From contig CAZGJN010000013.1 of NCBI GenBank assembly GCA_964526645.1, positions 16,613 to 80,612 on the forward strand: a stretch of DNA of 64,000 nucleotides, in the 5' to 3' direction. The position numbers and the translations under genes were made by a program. Shown piece by piece: positions 27,494 to 37,074 of the stretch (the stretch's first letter is position 1; each line of letters begins with the position of its first letter). A model generated the notes under the pieces. That model ran no database searches. It worked only from the letters and a program-made list of their open reading frames with translations, and had not been told where the DNA came from. This DNA comes from JADJNW01 sp964526645 (GTDB lineage Bacteria > Bacteroidota > Bacteroidia > Chitinophagales > Saprospiraceae).

Positions 27494-28255
27494 TTAATTA
27501 CCTTTTTTCAAGCTGCCCAGGTTTGGATCTGGAGCAACCTCTGTTCTTCTGTTCTTTGCACGTCCAGCGGAAGTACCATTATCAGCAGTAGGAGCAGCTT
27601 CCCCCCTGCCTACGGCAGCCACTTGATTAGGATTGACACCCTTCTTCAACAACTCGCGTACGACACTCATGGCGCGCGCAACGCTCAAATCCCAGTTGTC
27701 CATACCAGCCCCAGCAGCGAACTGCTTATTGTCAGTATGACCTTCCACGAGGATTTTCACGCCTGGGTTGTTCTTCAGCGTAGTAGCCAATTCAGCGATT
27801 GCCTTTTTCTGGTCTCTTGTCAACTTAGAAGAGCCAGATTTGTAGTTGACAGGATTATTGGTTACTACGTACAATCTGCCGTCTCTGTCTTCCAGTTTCA
27901 ACCCACTGTTTTCGTAAGAAGCAAAGATGCCATCAATCTGAGCCTTGATGTTTTTCAATTCCTCTTCTGTCATTTTCAACTTAGATTCCATAGAAGCCAT
28001 TTGGTTCTTAGAAGCATCCAGTTGAGATTTGATAGAAGAAATTTCACCGTTCAGGCGGTTTTTCTCAGATTCCAGGGTAGCCTGGAGGTTCTTGTTGTCT
28101 TCCTGAAGCGTTTTCAATTGTGATTGAGTTTCAGCTAATGCTTTATCTGTAGCTTCTTTGGCAGCTTGCAGTTCATCAAATTTTTTCTTAGATACGCAAG
28201 ACTGGAAAGAACCGATAACAAGGCTGAAAATCAGTAAGCTGATTATTTGACGCAT
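27494..28255 (-). CDS. OmpA-family peptidoglycan-associated lipoprotein with coiled coil
   Basis: A 253-residue lipoprotein (LVIGSFQSC, lipobox Cys20). Residues about 25-110 are a heptad-rich coiled coil (DELQAAKEATDKALAETQSQ onward). The C-terminal OmpA/MotB domain has NYKSGSSKLTRDQKKAIAEL, ILVEGHTDNK and SVARAMSVVRELLKKG with the conserved Asp/Arg that bind peptidoglycan. It probably tethers the outer membrane to the wall across the periplasm through its long coil. It is transcribed alone, with a 310-bp divergent promoter region upstream. Confidence 0.93.
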   Translation of the reverse strand: MRQIISLLIFSLVIGSFQSCVSKKKFDELQAAKEATDKALAETQSQLKTLQEDNKNLQATLESEKNRLNGEISSIKSQLDASKNQMASMESKLKMTEEELKNIKAQIDGIFASYENSGLKLEDRDGRLYVVTNNPVNYKSGSSKLTRDQKKAIAELATTLKNNPGVKILVEGHTDNKQFAAGAGMDNWDLSVARAMSVVRELLKKGVNPNQVAAVGRGEAAPTADNGTSAGRAKNRRTEVAPDPNLGSLKKGN

Positions 28256-28395
28256 GTCCGTTTGATTTAATTAAAAAATATGAATTTTTAGCGTTTATGC
28301 CGATAATTATTTAAGAAGTTGCTTTCCGGAAAAACAGGTAAGAAAAGCGTCCTTTACTTTCATACTGCAAAACAAGATATATTTTTTGAATTAAA

Positions 28396-28403
28396 CAAAG
28401 ATA
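28396..28403 (-). promoter_or_regulatory. Candidate -7 element for the OmpA lipoprotein gene
   Basis: TATCTTTG on the minus strand fits TAnnTTTG exactly. The expected upstream TTTG is only approximated. The implied 5' leader is about 135 bases. Apart from this and the divergent element at 28480-28511, I see nothing in the 28256-28566 gap. Confidence 0.42.
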
Positions 28404-28479
28404 CCGCAAAATAAAATTAAACTTTTGTGGGGCTAAACACTTGTAAAATGAAGGCTTCTCTTGCATTTATGGCTGGATA

Positions 28480-28511
28480 ATTGAACTAAAGCAATAAAAA
28501 AGCTATTTTTG
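28480..28511 (+). promoter_or_regulatory. Candidate Bacteroidota promoter for the alpha/beta hydrolase gene
   Basis: ATTG (28480-28483), a 20-bp spacer, then TATTTTTG (28504-28511), close to TTTG-N20-TAnnTTTG. Transcription start is expected near 28516, with a 50-base leader. Confidence 0.55.
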
Positions 28512-28566
28512 CCACAACACAAAGGGACAAAAATATTTTTTAAACGACCACAAGTAGCTCTATTGA

Positions 28567-29337
28567 ATGAATTACGAAATAAAACAGGAAGGAAAATTTA
28601 AGTATATTGAGACAAAGGGTGGCGATGAGAATTTGTTGTTGCTTCATGGATTGTTTGGCGCGTTAAGCAATTTTGAGGGTATCCTTGAATATTTTTCGAG
28701 CAAAATGAACGTAGTCGTTCCGATTCTTCCCATTTTCGAGTTGCCGCTCGTTAAGTTGTCTGTAACTGGATTGGCGGATCATGTAGCCGAATTTGTCAAC
28801 TACAAAGGGTATGACAAGGTGCATGTTTTGGGCAATTCCTTAGGCGGGCATATCTCGCTGCTGTATGCGCTGGCGCACCCCCAAAAAATTGCGTCGGTGA
28901 TCCTCACGGGTAGCTCAGGGCTATTTGAAAGTGCGATGGGCACGAGTTTTCCTAAGCGTGGTGATTATGAGTTTATCAAAGTGAAAACCCAGGCTACTTT
29001 TTATAAACCTGAAACCGCCAGCCAGGAATTAATAGACGAAGTATTCGATATTGTAAACGACCGCAATAAGGCTATTCGTATCATCGCTACTTCCAAATCG
29101 GCGGTGCGGCACAATCTGGGGGACAAACTACAGTCCATTACTGCACCTACTTTGTTGATTTGGGGCAGGGAGGATCAAATCACGCCTGCTTTTGTTGGAG
29201 AAAAATTTAGGGAATTGATCAAGAATTCTCGGCTTATTTTTATTGAACAATGTGGGCATGCACCTATGATGGAACATCCAGAGCAATTTAACAAGCATTT
29301 GGAGGCATTCTTGGAAGAGGTAATGGCAAAAGCATAG
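28567..29337 (+). CDS. Alpha/beta hydrolase
   Basis: A 256-residue alpha/beta-hydrolase fold enzyme. The oxyanion region is LLLLHGLFGALSNFEG and the nucleophile elbow is GNSLGG. The acid lies in LLIWGREDQITP and the catalytic histidine in EQCGHAPMMEHPEQFN. The set resembles esterases and C-C hydrolases of the BioH/MhpC type, but the substrate cannot be told. There is no signal peptide, so it is cytoplasmic. It has its own promoter-like element upstream, and the next gene starts 160 bp downstream. Confidence 0.9.
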   Translation: MNYEIKQEGKFKYIETKGGDENLLLLHGLFGALSNFEGILEYFSSKMNVVVPILPIFELPLVKLSVTGLADHVAEFVNYKGYDKVHVLGNSLGGHISLLYALAHPQKIASVILTGSSGLFESAMGTSFPKRGDYEFIKVKTQATFYKPETASQELIDEVFDIVNDRNKAIRIIATSKSAVRHNLGDKLQSITAPTLLIWGREDQITPAFVGEKFRELIKNSRLIFIEQCGHAPMMEHPEQFNKHLEAFLEEVMAKA

Positions 29338-29397
29338 CTTCTCTCGCGAATATACTGCAGATTGCGGTATGAAAACGAACGATAGATAGCCCACTTT

Positions 29398-29405
29398 TAG
29401 CTTTG
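29398..29405 (+). promoter_or_regulatory. Candidate -7 element for the M1 peptidase gene
   Basis: TAGCTTTG matches TAnnTTTG. No clear TTTG lies 20 bp upstream. The gene's preferred ATG is at 29498. Confidence 0.33.
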
Positions 29406-29497
29406 AATACAATATATCAACCGCTTCTTACATTTTATCTGAATTGTATTATTCACTGTGTGGCATTTGTTTTCCATTCACATCAATAAATTCTTTT

Positions 29498-32167
29498 ATG
29501 AAAAAATGTTTTGATTTGTTCGTTGTATTATTGGTGCTCCTTTCGGCTTGTAATACACAAAAAAATATTCCTGAAACGACAAGAGCGACCGCAGAGGTAC
29601 CCAATGAAGTGAGAAACCTGGATACGGTAGTAGTAGCTCCTGAATGGTCGGGTGGGGAAGAACTTCCAGAAGATACAGTCCAAGAAGAGCTTCCCAACAC
29701 CTTGCCTATTTATAATCCTAGCAATACGCGCCAAAATGATCTATTGCATACCAAACTGGATATTCGCTTCGATTGGGAAAAGCAGCAAGTAATAGGAAAG
29801 GCCACACTGAAATGCAAGCCTTACTTGCGGGCGGTCAGTTCGATTACCTTAGATGCCAAAGATTTCGAGTTTCAAAAAATTACTTTTGAAGGTAAAAATG
29901 AACCCTTGAAATACAAGTACGAAAACGGATTACTGGTGATTGATTTGGGGCGCAGTTTTCAAAAAAATGAGGAATATTCGATTTACATTGAGTACATAGC
30001 AAGCCCCGCTGAAACGGGGGGTAGCGAAGCCATTACCTCCGATCAGGGCTTGTTTTTTATTAATCCGAAAGGAGAAGACCCTGAAAAACCCCAACAAATA
30101 TGGACGCAAGGAGAGACTAACTGGAATTCCCGCTGGTTTCCGACCATTGATCACCCCAACGAGCGCTGCACGCAAGAGGTTTCGTTGACGGTGGCCGATA
30201 AATACACTACGCTTTCCAATGGGTTGTTGGTTTCTTCCAAAAAGAATGCCGATGGCACTCGCACCGATTATTGGAAAATGGACAAACCGCATGCGCCCTA
30301 TCTTTTTATGATTGCAGTGGGTGAATACGCCGTGGTAAAGGATAAGTGGAAAGATGTTCCACTGGAATATTATGTAGAAAAGAAGTATGCCGACCATGCC
30401 AAGGCAATTTTTGCACATACGCCTGAAATGCTGGATTTTTTCTCCACCAAAACGGGCGTGAAATACCCCTGGCAGAAGCTTTCTCAAATCGTAGTGCGTG
30501 ACTATGTATCCGGGGCAATGGAAAATACAACCGCTATCATCTATGGAGAATTTGTTCAAAAAACAAACCGCGAACTGATTGATAATGACAATGACTACAT
30601 CGTAGCACATGAAATATTCCATCATTGGTTTGGCGATTATGTCACTTGCGAAAGCTGGGCGAACCTCACCATGAATGAGGGCTTCGCCAACTACAGTGAG
30701 TATCTTTGGTTTGAACACAAATACGGAGCAGATCGCGCTGATTTCCACTTGCTTAATGAATGGAGTGGCTACATCGGCTCGGCGGGCGGCGGCAATGTGC
30801 ACCCGCTTATCCACTTTGGCTACAATAACAACGAAGATATGTTTGACGCACACAGCTACAATAAAGGCGGTGCGACCTTGCACATGCTGCGAAACTATGT
30901 AGGCGACGAGGCTTTCTGGATGGCGCTCAACAAATACTTGATGGACAACGCCTACAAATCAGTGGAAGTCCATAACCTCCGATTGGCTTTTGAAGAAGTG
31001 ACCGGCGAAGACCTCAACTGGTTTTTCAATCAATGGTACCTGGCTGCCGGGCATCCGATTTTGAATATCAATTACGCCTATGACGAAGCAAGCCAACTGG
31101 TGAGCCTAACCGTTGAACAACAACAAAGCACAAAAGGAGGGGTACCAGCTATTTTTCAACTCCCTGTGAATGTAGATATTTATACCGCTGAAGGTACACC
31201 CCAAAGAACGCGCATCTGGGTAAACGAACGCAATCAAACCTTTACTTTTCCAATAAGCCAAAAACCGAAGTTGGTGACTTTTGATGCGGATAGGATGTTG
31301 CTTTGCGAAAAAACAGAGAACAAAACCGAGGAAGAATATATTTTCCAGTTTTATAATACGCCAAAGTTCTATGACCGTTATGAGGCGCTTACAGCATTGA
31401 TAGAAAGTGAAAACCCAGCAGCAAAGGACCTCATGCGAGCCGGGCTAAAAGACAAATTTTGGGTGATTCGGGCAATAGCGCTTAATCAGCTTTTGAAAGA
31501 AGACATAGACCAAGCTACTAAAGCCGTCTTGCTCAATATCGCTGCCAATGATCCTAATGCCCAAATGCGCATGAGTGCTATTGATAAGCTCGCGGAATTG
31601 GGAGATGAAGCCTTGCTTGAAATCGCTAAAAAAGCAGTGGAAAAAGATTCTGCTTACAATGTGATCGCTTCAGGGTTGCAGGCACTCTCGGCCCTTGAGC
31701 CGCAAACGGCGCTCGAGTATGCAAAAAAGCTGGAAAATGTGAAAAACGATGATATCCTGCTGGTGGTGAGTAATGTGTATGGGGAAAATGGCAGTGCTCA
31801 AAACTTAGCTTTTTTTGAAAGGAATTTTGAAAATACCGATGGCTACACGGCGCTCTATTTTATTGAAAATTACCAAAAGTTATTCAAAAAAGGGGAAGAT
31901 GCCACGCTTTGGGCTGGTGTAGAAAACCTGAAAAAAATGGCATTGGATCAGAAACAAAGTCTCTGGCGCAGATTTGCTTCTACCAAATCGCTCAACGATT
32001 TGCGCAATGAGTGCAATGCTGCTGCAAAAGAGCAAAGTGATAGCGCCCAAAAGGAAAAACTAATGACTCAGGTGACCAAGCTTTCGGAAATAATCGAGGC
32101 AATTAAAAGCACAGAGACCAATAGCCAACTGATTGCTTTGTATGGCCAAATGATTATTAATGAATGA
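29498..32167 (+). CDS. M1 family aminopeptidase lipoprotein
   Basis: An ~889-residue zinc metallopeptidase of family M1. The metal site is VAHEIFHHWFGDYV with the third ligand in LTMNEGFANYSEY (HExxH-x18-E). The substrate-binding motif is GAMEN (VSGAMENTTAIIYGE). An N-terminal beta-saddle domain precedes it, and a C-terminal HEAT-like helical region follows (about residues 600-880). I start at the ATG at 29498, which gives a lipoprotein leader (LVLLSACNT). The open frame begins 18 codons earlier, where the extra residues disrupt the leader. It probably trims N-terminal residues from peptides at the envelope. A strong terminator follows. Confidence 0.93.
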   Translation: MKKCFDLFVVLLVLLSACNTQKNIPETTRATAEVPNEVRNLDTVVVAPEWSGGEELPEDTVQEELPNTLPIYNPSNTRQNDLLHTKLDIRFDWEKQQVIGKATLKCKPYLRAVSSITLDAKDFEFQKITFEGKNEPLKYKYENGLLVIDLGRSFQKNEEYSIYIEYIASPAETGGSEAITSDQGLFFINPKGEDPEKPQQIWTQGETNWNSRWFPTIDHPNERCTQEVSLTVADKYTTLSNGLLVSSKKNADGTRTDYWKMDKPHAPYLFMIAVGEYAVVKDKWKDVPLEYYVEKKYADHAKAIFAHTPEMLDFFSTKTGVKYPWQKLSQIVVRDYVSGAMENTTAIIYGEFVQKTNRELIDNDNDYIVAHEIFHHWFGDYVTCESWANLTMNEGFANYSEYLWFEHKYGADRADFHLLNEWSGYIGSAGGGNVHPLIHFGYNNNEDMFDAHSYNKGGATLHMLRNYVGDEAFWMALNKYLMDNAYKSVEVHNLRLAFEEVTGEDLNWFFNQWYLAAGHPILNINYAYDEASQLVSLTVEQQQSTKGGVPAIFQLPVNVDIYTAEGTPQRTRIWVNERNQTFTFPISQKPKLVTFDADRMLLCEKTENKTEEEYIFQFYNTPKFYDRYEALTALIESENPAAKDLMRAGLKDKFWVIRAIALNQLLKEDIDQATKAVLLNIAANDPNAQMRMSAIDKLAELGDEALLEIAKKAVEKDSAYNVIASGLQALSALEPQTALEYAKKLENVKNDDILLVVSNVYGENGSAQNLAFFERNFENTDGYTALYFIENYQKLFKKGEDATLWAGVENLKKMALDQKQSLWRRFASTKSLNDLRNECNAAAKEQSDSAQKEKLMTQVTKLSEIIEAIKSTETNSQLIALYGQMIINE

Positions 32168-32228
32168 AATACAAAGGTTAAATTTTCGACATTTTTCTCA
32201 TCTATCTATCCATTTTTTATAAATAGAA

Positions 32229-32260
32229 ATGCGCCTGGCAATGTAGATTGCCAGGCGCAT
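32229..32260. terminator. Bidirectional intrinsic terminator
   Basis: A perfect 14-bp GC-rich stem (ATGCGCCTGGCAAT / ATTGCCAGGCGCAT) with loop GTAG lies between convergent M1 and prc genes. It is followed by CTTTGTTT on the plus strand and TTTCTATTTATA on the minus strand. Confidence 0.9.
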
Positions 32261-32276
32261 CTTTGTTTGAAAGATT

Positions 32277-34412
32277 TTATTTTATCGAAATGACATCATG
32301 CATAATGTACAGTGCCTCCTTAAGGTAAATATCCTTGGATACAGCATCAATCAAATCTTTGTATTCAGCTGCCTCCACCGCAACATCTGCATTTGCCAAG
32401 GGTTGCGTTCCTGCACCAACGCTTCGAACCCCCTTGATCACCGTGTTTTTGAAAAGTTCTCGATATTCCTTATTTTGTTCTTTTCGGGCTTCCTCCATGG
32501 CCAGGTAGCGTTCCATCTGAAGCGGATAGGAAGTCTCCTTGCGTTGCTGCTGCACTCGCCTTGCATTTTGATCTATCTTTTTGAAAAGATCACTCTGTGC
32601 GATTCTATTCTCGCTATTTGCCTTGATCTCCTTTAGCTTATGAATTTTATAAACATTTTGGCTATAATTCAAACCCTTTATCTGCGTCCAGGGCAAGGGA
32701 TTTTTCTCTTCTTCTTCAATAATGTTGATGTAAGAATAATTATCGGGCAAAATAATATCAGGTGTAACGCCCTTCAGTTGCGTAGAACTACCATTTATCC
32801 GATAAAATTTTTGCATCGTTACCTTCACTTCGCCCAGCGGTTTTAGTTCTTCAAAACCGCGCACCCCTCTGTCGAGATTGATAAAACGCTGTACCGTACC
32901 CTTGCCATAAGTGGATTTGCTACCCACAATGATCGCCCTGCCGTAATCCTGCAAAGCACCCGCCAAAATCTCGGAAGCAGAAGCACTAAAAGAATTGACC
33001 ATCACAACCAGCGGCCCATTGTATTGCACCTGGGGGTTCTGGTCCTCCAGAATTTCTGGCTCACTGTCCTTTGATTTCACCTGAACGATGGGCCCTTTTT
33101 CAATAAAAAAACCTGACATTTCGACGGCCTCGTATAGCGCCCCGCCCGTATTGTTGCGCAAATCAAGGATGATACCATTTACATTTTCGGCTTTTAATTT
33201 TTCCAGTTCGGCTGCCACATCTTTTGCACAAAAGCGACCATTGGCATCATCGAAATTAGCGTAGAACTTGGGCAAAAAGATGTACCCGATTTTTTCGCCC
33301 TCATTAGCACCGTCTATGATGAGCGACTTTGCAAAACTCTCTTCCAGCACTACCAAATCCCTGATAATGACAATATCTTTGATCGTCCCATCTGTTTTTT
33401 TCACGTTGAGACGCACTTTTGTCCCTTTTTTTCCTCTGATGAGTTGCACCACATCATCGCCATTCATACCAACTACATCCTTGAACTCTCCGTCGCCTTG
33501 CGCCACCTTCAGAATCACATCGTTTTCTTGCAATTCCTTCCCTTTCCAGGCGGGTCCCCCCACCACGATTTCCGAAACTTTTGTGTAATCTCCAATAGTG
33601 AGCAATCTTGCTCCAATACCCTCCAATTGACCATAGAAGTCAATCTCAAATCGCTGTTTTTCAACAGGTTCGAAGTAAATGGATTGCGGGTCAAAAATAT
33701 TGGTAAACGCCGTGAGATAATCCCCAAACCGCGAAGAACGCTTGATTTTCTTAAAATTGCTAAAGCGCAAATCCATGTTTTCCAAAACCTTGGCGCGTGC
33801 TTCTTTCTCAATCTCAGCTAATGGTATATTATTACCCTCTTCTCCTGCTTCTTTCATGCCTTCCAGCTTATCTGCTACACGGCTCAATACTTCGAATTTT
33901 AGATACTTGCGCCAGTATTCCTTCAGTTCTTTCTCATTGGCAGCAAAAGGACGTTTATCGCCACTCAATTCCACATATTCTTCGGTAGAAAAATCAAAAG
34001 GCTGGGCAAGAATCTCCTTATAAAATGTCTGCGCGCGATTGATCCCATTATCGAGTAAAGATAAAGAAAGATCAAAAAAATCATGATTACTGGCGAGCAA
34101 CTGGTCGTCCAGATTTTTTTTATGAACACTCAGGCGATTGACTTCTTCCTGGGTGAGGAAATTGCGCCCGCTGTCAATCCGATCGAGGTATAAATCATAT
34201 AATTTTTCCGAAAATTTGTCATCTAAAACCTGCGGCTGAAAGTGCGCCTGATTCATTACACTTAAAACAATCCGCATTAGCACAGCCTCTTTCTCCTGGG
34301 GATCCGCTTTGGGATAAAAAGCTGCTACAATCAGGGTGACTACCAACACCGAGAAGAATATCGGTCCTCTCAATTTCATAAGTTTTCGTTTTACAGATGT
34401 GAAAAAAGACAT
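32277..34412 (-). CDS. prc: Carboxy-terminal processing (tail-specific) protease Prc, S41A
   Basis: A 711-residue periplasmic serine protease anchored by an N-terminal signal/anchor helix (GPIFFSVLVVTLIVAAFYP). A helical N-terminal domain precedes a PDZ domain (LEGIGARLLTIGDYTKVSEI, VVGGPAWKGKELQENDVILK). The S41 core has the catalytic serine in VNSFSASASEI and the lysine in KSTYGKGTVQRF. A C-terminal helical DUF3340-type domain follows. The length and order match Prc/Tsp, which trims C-termini of envelope proteins and controls peptidoglycan hydrolase levels in other bacteria. It is transcribed alone. Confidence 0.94.
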   Translation of the reverse strand: MSFFTSVKRKLMKLRGPIFFSVLVVTLIVAAFYPKADPQEKEAVLMRIVLSVMNQAHFQPQVLDDKFSEKLYDLYLDRIDSGRNFLTQEEVNRLSVHKKNLDDQLLASNHDFFDLSLSLLDNGINRAQTFYKEILAQPFDFSTEEYVELSGDKRPFAANEKELKEYWRKYLKFEVLSRVADKLEGMKEAGEEGNNIPLAEIEKEARAKVLENMDLRFSNFKKIKRSSRFGDYLTAFTNIFDPQSIYFEPVEKQRFEIDFYGQLEGIGARLLTIGDYTKVSEIVVGGPAWKGKELQENDVILKVAQGDGEFKDVVGMNGDDVVQLIRGKKGTKVRLNVKKTDGTIKDIVIIRDLVVLEESFAKSLIIDGANEGEKIGYIFLPKFYANFDDANGRFCAKDVAAELEKLKAENVNGIILDLRNNTGGALYEAVEMSGFFIEKGPIVQVKSKDSEPEILEDQNPQVQYNGPLVVMVNSFSASASEILAGALQDYGRAIIVGSKSTYGKGTVQRFINLDRGVRGFEELKPLGEVKVTMQKFYRINGSSTQLKGVTPDIILPDNYSYINIIEEEEKNPLPWTQIKGLNYSQNVYKIHKLKEIKANSENRIAQSDLFKKIDQNARRVQQQRKETSYPLQMERYLAMEEARKEQNKEYRELFKNTVIKGVRSVGAGTQPLANADVAVEAAEYKDLIDAVSKDIYLKEALYIMHDVISIK

Positions 34413-34572
34413 TTGCTATGATTCAAAATGTTGCATAATAACGTTGAATCTCCAATAAAGATATTGTTTTTGATTAAAATGTTTGGCGATAATCAGGCCA
34501 ATGGCGTTTTTAACAAAACAATAACAGCGTTTTCTTGCTATCCATTTAAAAGTGGAGCTTTAGGCTAAAAGG

Positions 34573-34651
34573 GATTGTAAAAATACAATCTTTTGGAGAG
34601 TAACGCAAGTATCAAACAAAAACGCCCCATCCAGAAGGAAGAGGCGATTTT
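34573..34651 (-). terminator. Probable terminator region downstream of hppA
   Basis: An imperfect hairpin at 34618-34651 (AAAATCGCCTCTTCC / GGATGGGGCGTTTT on the minus strand, loop TTCT) is followed by TTTTTGTTTG. A second small hairpin (GATTGTA / TACAATC, 34573-34590) lies further downstream. Either could end hppA transcription. Confidence 0.5.
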
Positions 34652-34675
34652 GCTATTTCGGGTGATGTTTGTTTT

Positions 34676-36862
34676 TTATAGCAATGGCGCAATCACCAAG
34701 GCTACAACTGACATCAATTTCAAAAGAATATTCAGGGATGGACCCGATGTATCCTTAAATGGATCACCTACGGTATCGCCTACTACAGCTGCTTTGTGTG
34801 GTGCAGAGCCTTTGTAGAAGACTTCCCCTTTGATGGTTACCCCTTCTTCAAACATTTTTTTCGCGTTATCCCAAGCGCCACCTGCGTTGGATTGGAAAAT
34901 GGCCATCAAAACCCCTGAAACAGTCACCCCTGCCAACAAGCCACCCAACATCTCGGAACCGCCAAGAAATCCAACTAACACAGGTGCTGCTACTGCTAAC
35001 AAACCCGGCAAAACCATTTCGCGAATTGCAGCACGGGTAGAAATGTCCACACACTTGCCGTATTCAGCTTTGCCATCGGCTTCTTCGAATGTATTGCGAT
35101 CTGCTTCATTCCACTCGCTCATTTCCTTGCCCTCATTTTTAAGCATGACTGCCAAAGCTGCTTTCAAAGCTGGAATCTCTCTAAACTGGCGGCGTACCTC
35201 GTCAATCATGCGCTCTGCGGCACGCCCTACTGCTTGCATGGCTAAGGCAGAAAATACAAATGGCAACATCCCCCCGATGAGCAAACCAGCCATCACAACC
35301 GCCTTGGAAATGTCAATACTGGCAATATTAGCCGAAGTCATATATGCCCCAAAAAGCGCCAGGGCAGTCAGAGCAGCAGACGCAATTGCAAATCCTTTTC
35401 CAATCGCAGCAGTCGTATTGCCTACGGCATCCAATTTGTCGGTACGCTTACGCACTTCTTTTGGCAATTCACTCATTTCTGCAATACCGCCTGCATTATC
35501 CGAAATGGGTCCATACGCATCTACCGCCAATTGAATGCCGAGGTTGGACAACATACCCACCGCAGCGATAGCAATACCATACAAACCCGCCACGTTAAAT
35601 GCTAAAATGATGGAAATCGCAATAATGATGATCGGAATCGCTGTAGAAATCATCCCTACGCCCAATCCTGCGATGATATTCGTGGCCGCCCCTGTGGATG
35701 ACTGGCGCACAATGTTTAGCACTGGGCGCTTACCTGTGCCCGTGTAGTACTCCGTAATCATGCCCACCAACAAACCTGCGACCAAGCCAATGATAGTGGC
35801 AAAAAAGACATTAGTGGAAGTCATCTCGCGAGTAACGCCGTAGAGCTTGTCTTCAAATATCCATTCCGCTGGCAAAACACCTTTGATGATGAACCAGGAA
35901 GCAATAATCATTACGATAGAAGAACCGAATTCTCCGATATTCAAAGCCCGCTGCGGACTGCCCCCTTCTTTCACCCTTACGAAAAAAGTACCGATAATGG
36001 AGGTCACAATGCCTGCGCCTGCCAAAATCAGTGGCAACAACACCGCTGAAAGTCCATTAAAATCATCCGAAAAAGTAGAGCTGGTCATAAATACAGCACC
36101 CAACACCATGGTGGAAACGATAGAACCAACGTAAGATTCAAACAAATCGGCACCCATGCCTGCCACGTCACCTACATTGTCGCCTACGTTGTCAGCAATA
36201 GTAGCGGGATTCAAAGGGTGATCTTCCGGGATGCCGGCTTCCACTTTGCCTACAAGGTCTGCCCCTACGTCTGCTGCTTTGGTATAAATACCGCCGCCTA
36301 CCCTTGCAAATAAAGCAATGGAAGAAGCCCCAAAAGAAAAACCTGTGATAACTGTGATCACGCGGTTTACATCATCATAAGTACCATTTCCAAACATGTA
36401 GCTATAAACAATAAACAACACACTCAATCCTAACACACCCAAACCTACTACACCCATCCCCATCACAGAACCACCGGCAAAAGCGATCTCCAGCGCCTTG
36501 CCCAGACTAACGCGCGCTGCATTGGTCGTACGCACATTGGCTTTCGTAGCTACACGCATCCCAATAAAACCTGCCAATGCAGAACAAAAAGCACCTAAAA
36601 TAAACGATACCGCTACCAATGGCGAAGAATCCGGTGTGTTCCCGCTCAAGCCTAATAGAATCGCAACTGCCCCAACAAAAATGGCGAGAATACGATATTC
36701 CGCCTTCAAAAATGCCATGGCACCCTCTGCGATTGCATTTGCAATTTTTTTCATTTTGTCACTACCAGCATCCTGCCGATTGACCCAAGCTGTTTTCCAT
36801 AAGGTGTACAACAAAGCAAGTATGCCAAAAGCCGGAATCACATAAGTAATTGTAGCACTCAT
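34676..36862 (-). CDS. hppA: Membrane-bound K+-dependent-type pyrophosphatase (Na+ or H+ pumping)
   Basis: A 728-residue integral membrane pyrophosphatase with about 16 helices. Substrate-site motifs are KAADVGADLVGKVEAGIPED, DNVGDNVGDVAGMGADLFES, SDNAGGIAEM and GDTVGDPFKDTSGPSLNIL. It couples pyrophosphate hydrolysis to ion export. GNTTAAIGKGFAIASAALTA has Ala and Gly at the two positions that distinguish K+-dependent enzymes (K+-independent ones have Lys and Thr). K+-dependent enzymes include both Na+ and H+ pumps, so the ion cannot be fixed. A good promoter lies 117 bp upstream. Single-gene unit. Confidence 0.96.
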   Translation of the reverse strand: MSATITYVIPAFGILALLYTLWKTAWVNRQDAGSDKMKKIANAIAEGAMAFLKAEYRILAIFVGAVAILLGLSGNTPDSSPLVAVSFILGAFCSALAGFIGMRVATKANVRTTNAARVSLGKALEIAFAGGSVMGMGVVGLGVLGLSVLFIVYSYMFGNGTYDDVNRVITVITGFSFGASSIALFARVGGGIYTKAADVGADLVGKVEAGIPEDHPLNPATIADNVGDNVGDVAGMGADLFESYVGSIVSTMVLGAVFMTSSTFSDDFNGLSAVLLPLILAGAGIVTSIIGTFFVRVKEGGSPQRALNIGEFGSSIVMIIASWFIIKGVLPAEWIFEDKLYGVTREMTSTNVFFATIIGLVAGLLVGMITEYYTGTGKRPVLNIVRQSSTGAATNIIAGLGVGMISTAIPIIIIAISIILAFNVAGLYGIAIAAVGMLSNLGIQLAVDAYGPISDNAGGIAEMSELPKEVRKRTDKLDAVGNTTAAIGKGFAIASAALTALALFGAYMTSANIASIDISKAVVMAGLLIGGMLPFVFSALAMQAVGRAAERMIDEVRRQFREIPALKAALAVMLKNEGKEMSEWNEADRNTFEEADGKAEYGKCVDISTRAAIREMVLPGLLAVAAPVLVGFLGGSEMLGGLLAGVTVSGVLMAIFQSNAGGAWDNAKKMFEEGVTIKGEVFYKGSAPHKAAVVGDTVGDPFKDTSGPSLNILLKLMSVVALVIAPLL

Positions 36863-36978
36863 ACGAGTCTCTTTTTAAGTTTTCGTGGTGAAATTTTAGT
36901 TACGCGCTGAAGGTTGGAAGCTTCCTTCTATAAGGTCACAAAAGCTTACAACAAATCGCATTTTTAAAAATACGCCCG

Positions 36979-37010
36979 CAAAAGTAAATCAATATTTTGG
37001 CTTGTCCAAA
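36979..37010 (-). promoter_or_regulatory. Bacteroidota-type promoter for hppA
   Basis: On the minus strand, TTTG (37007-37010), 20-bp spacer, TACTTTTG (36979-36986): a full match to TTTG-N20-TAnnTTTG. Transcription should begin near 36974, about 110 bases upstream of the hppA ATG. Confidence 0.7.
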
Positions 37011-37074
37011 CGAAATAAGGGATTGAAATACAGGATGATTTTATAAATGGCGATAATCTTCATCCGAAAATAGA

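Noticed and set aside
29930..30883. 317-codon minus-strand frame inside the M1 peptidase gene
   Set aside because: Antisense shadow of a gene with clear catalytic motifs.
37030..37070. GGATGA...TCATCC inverted repeat downstream of the M16 gene
   Set aside because: Only six pairs, a long loop and no T-run; not a convincing terminator.
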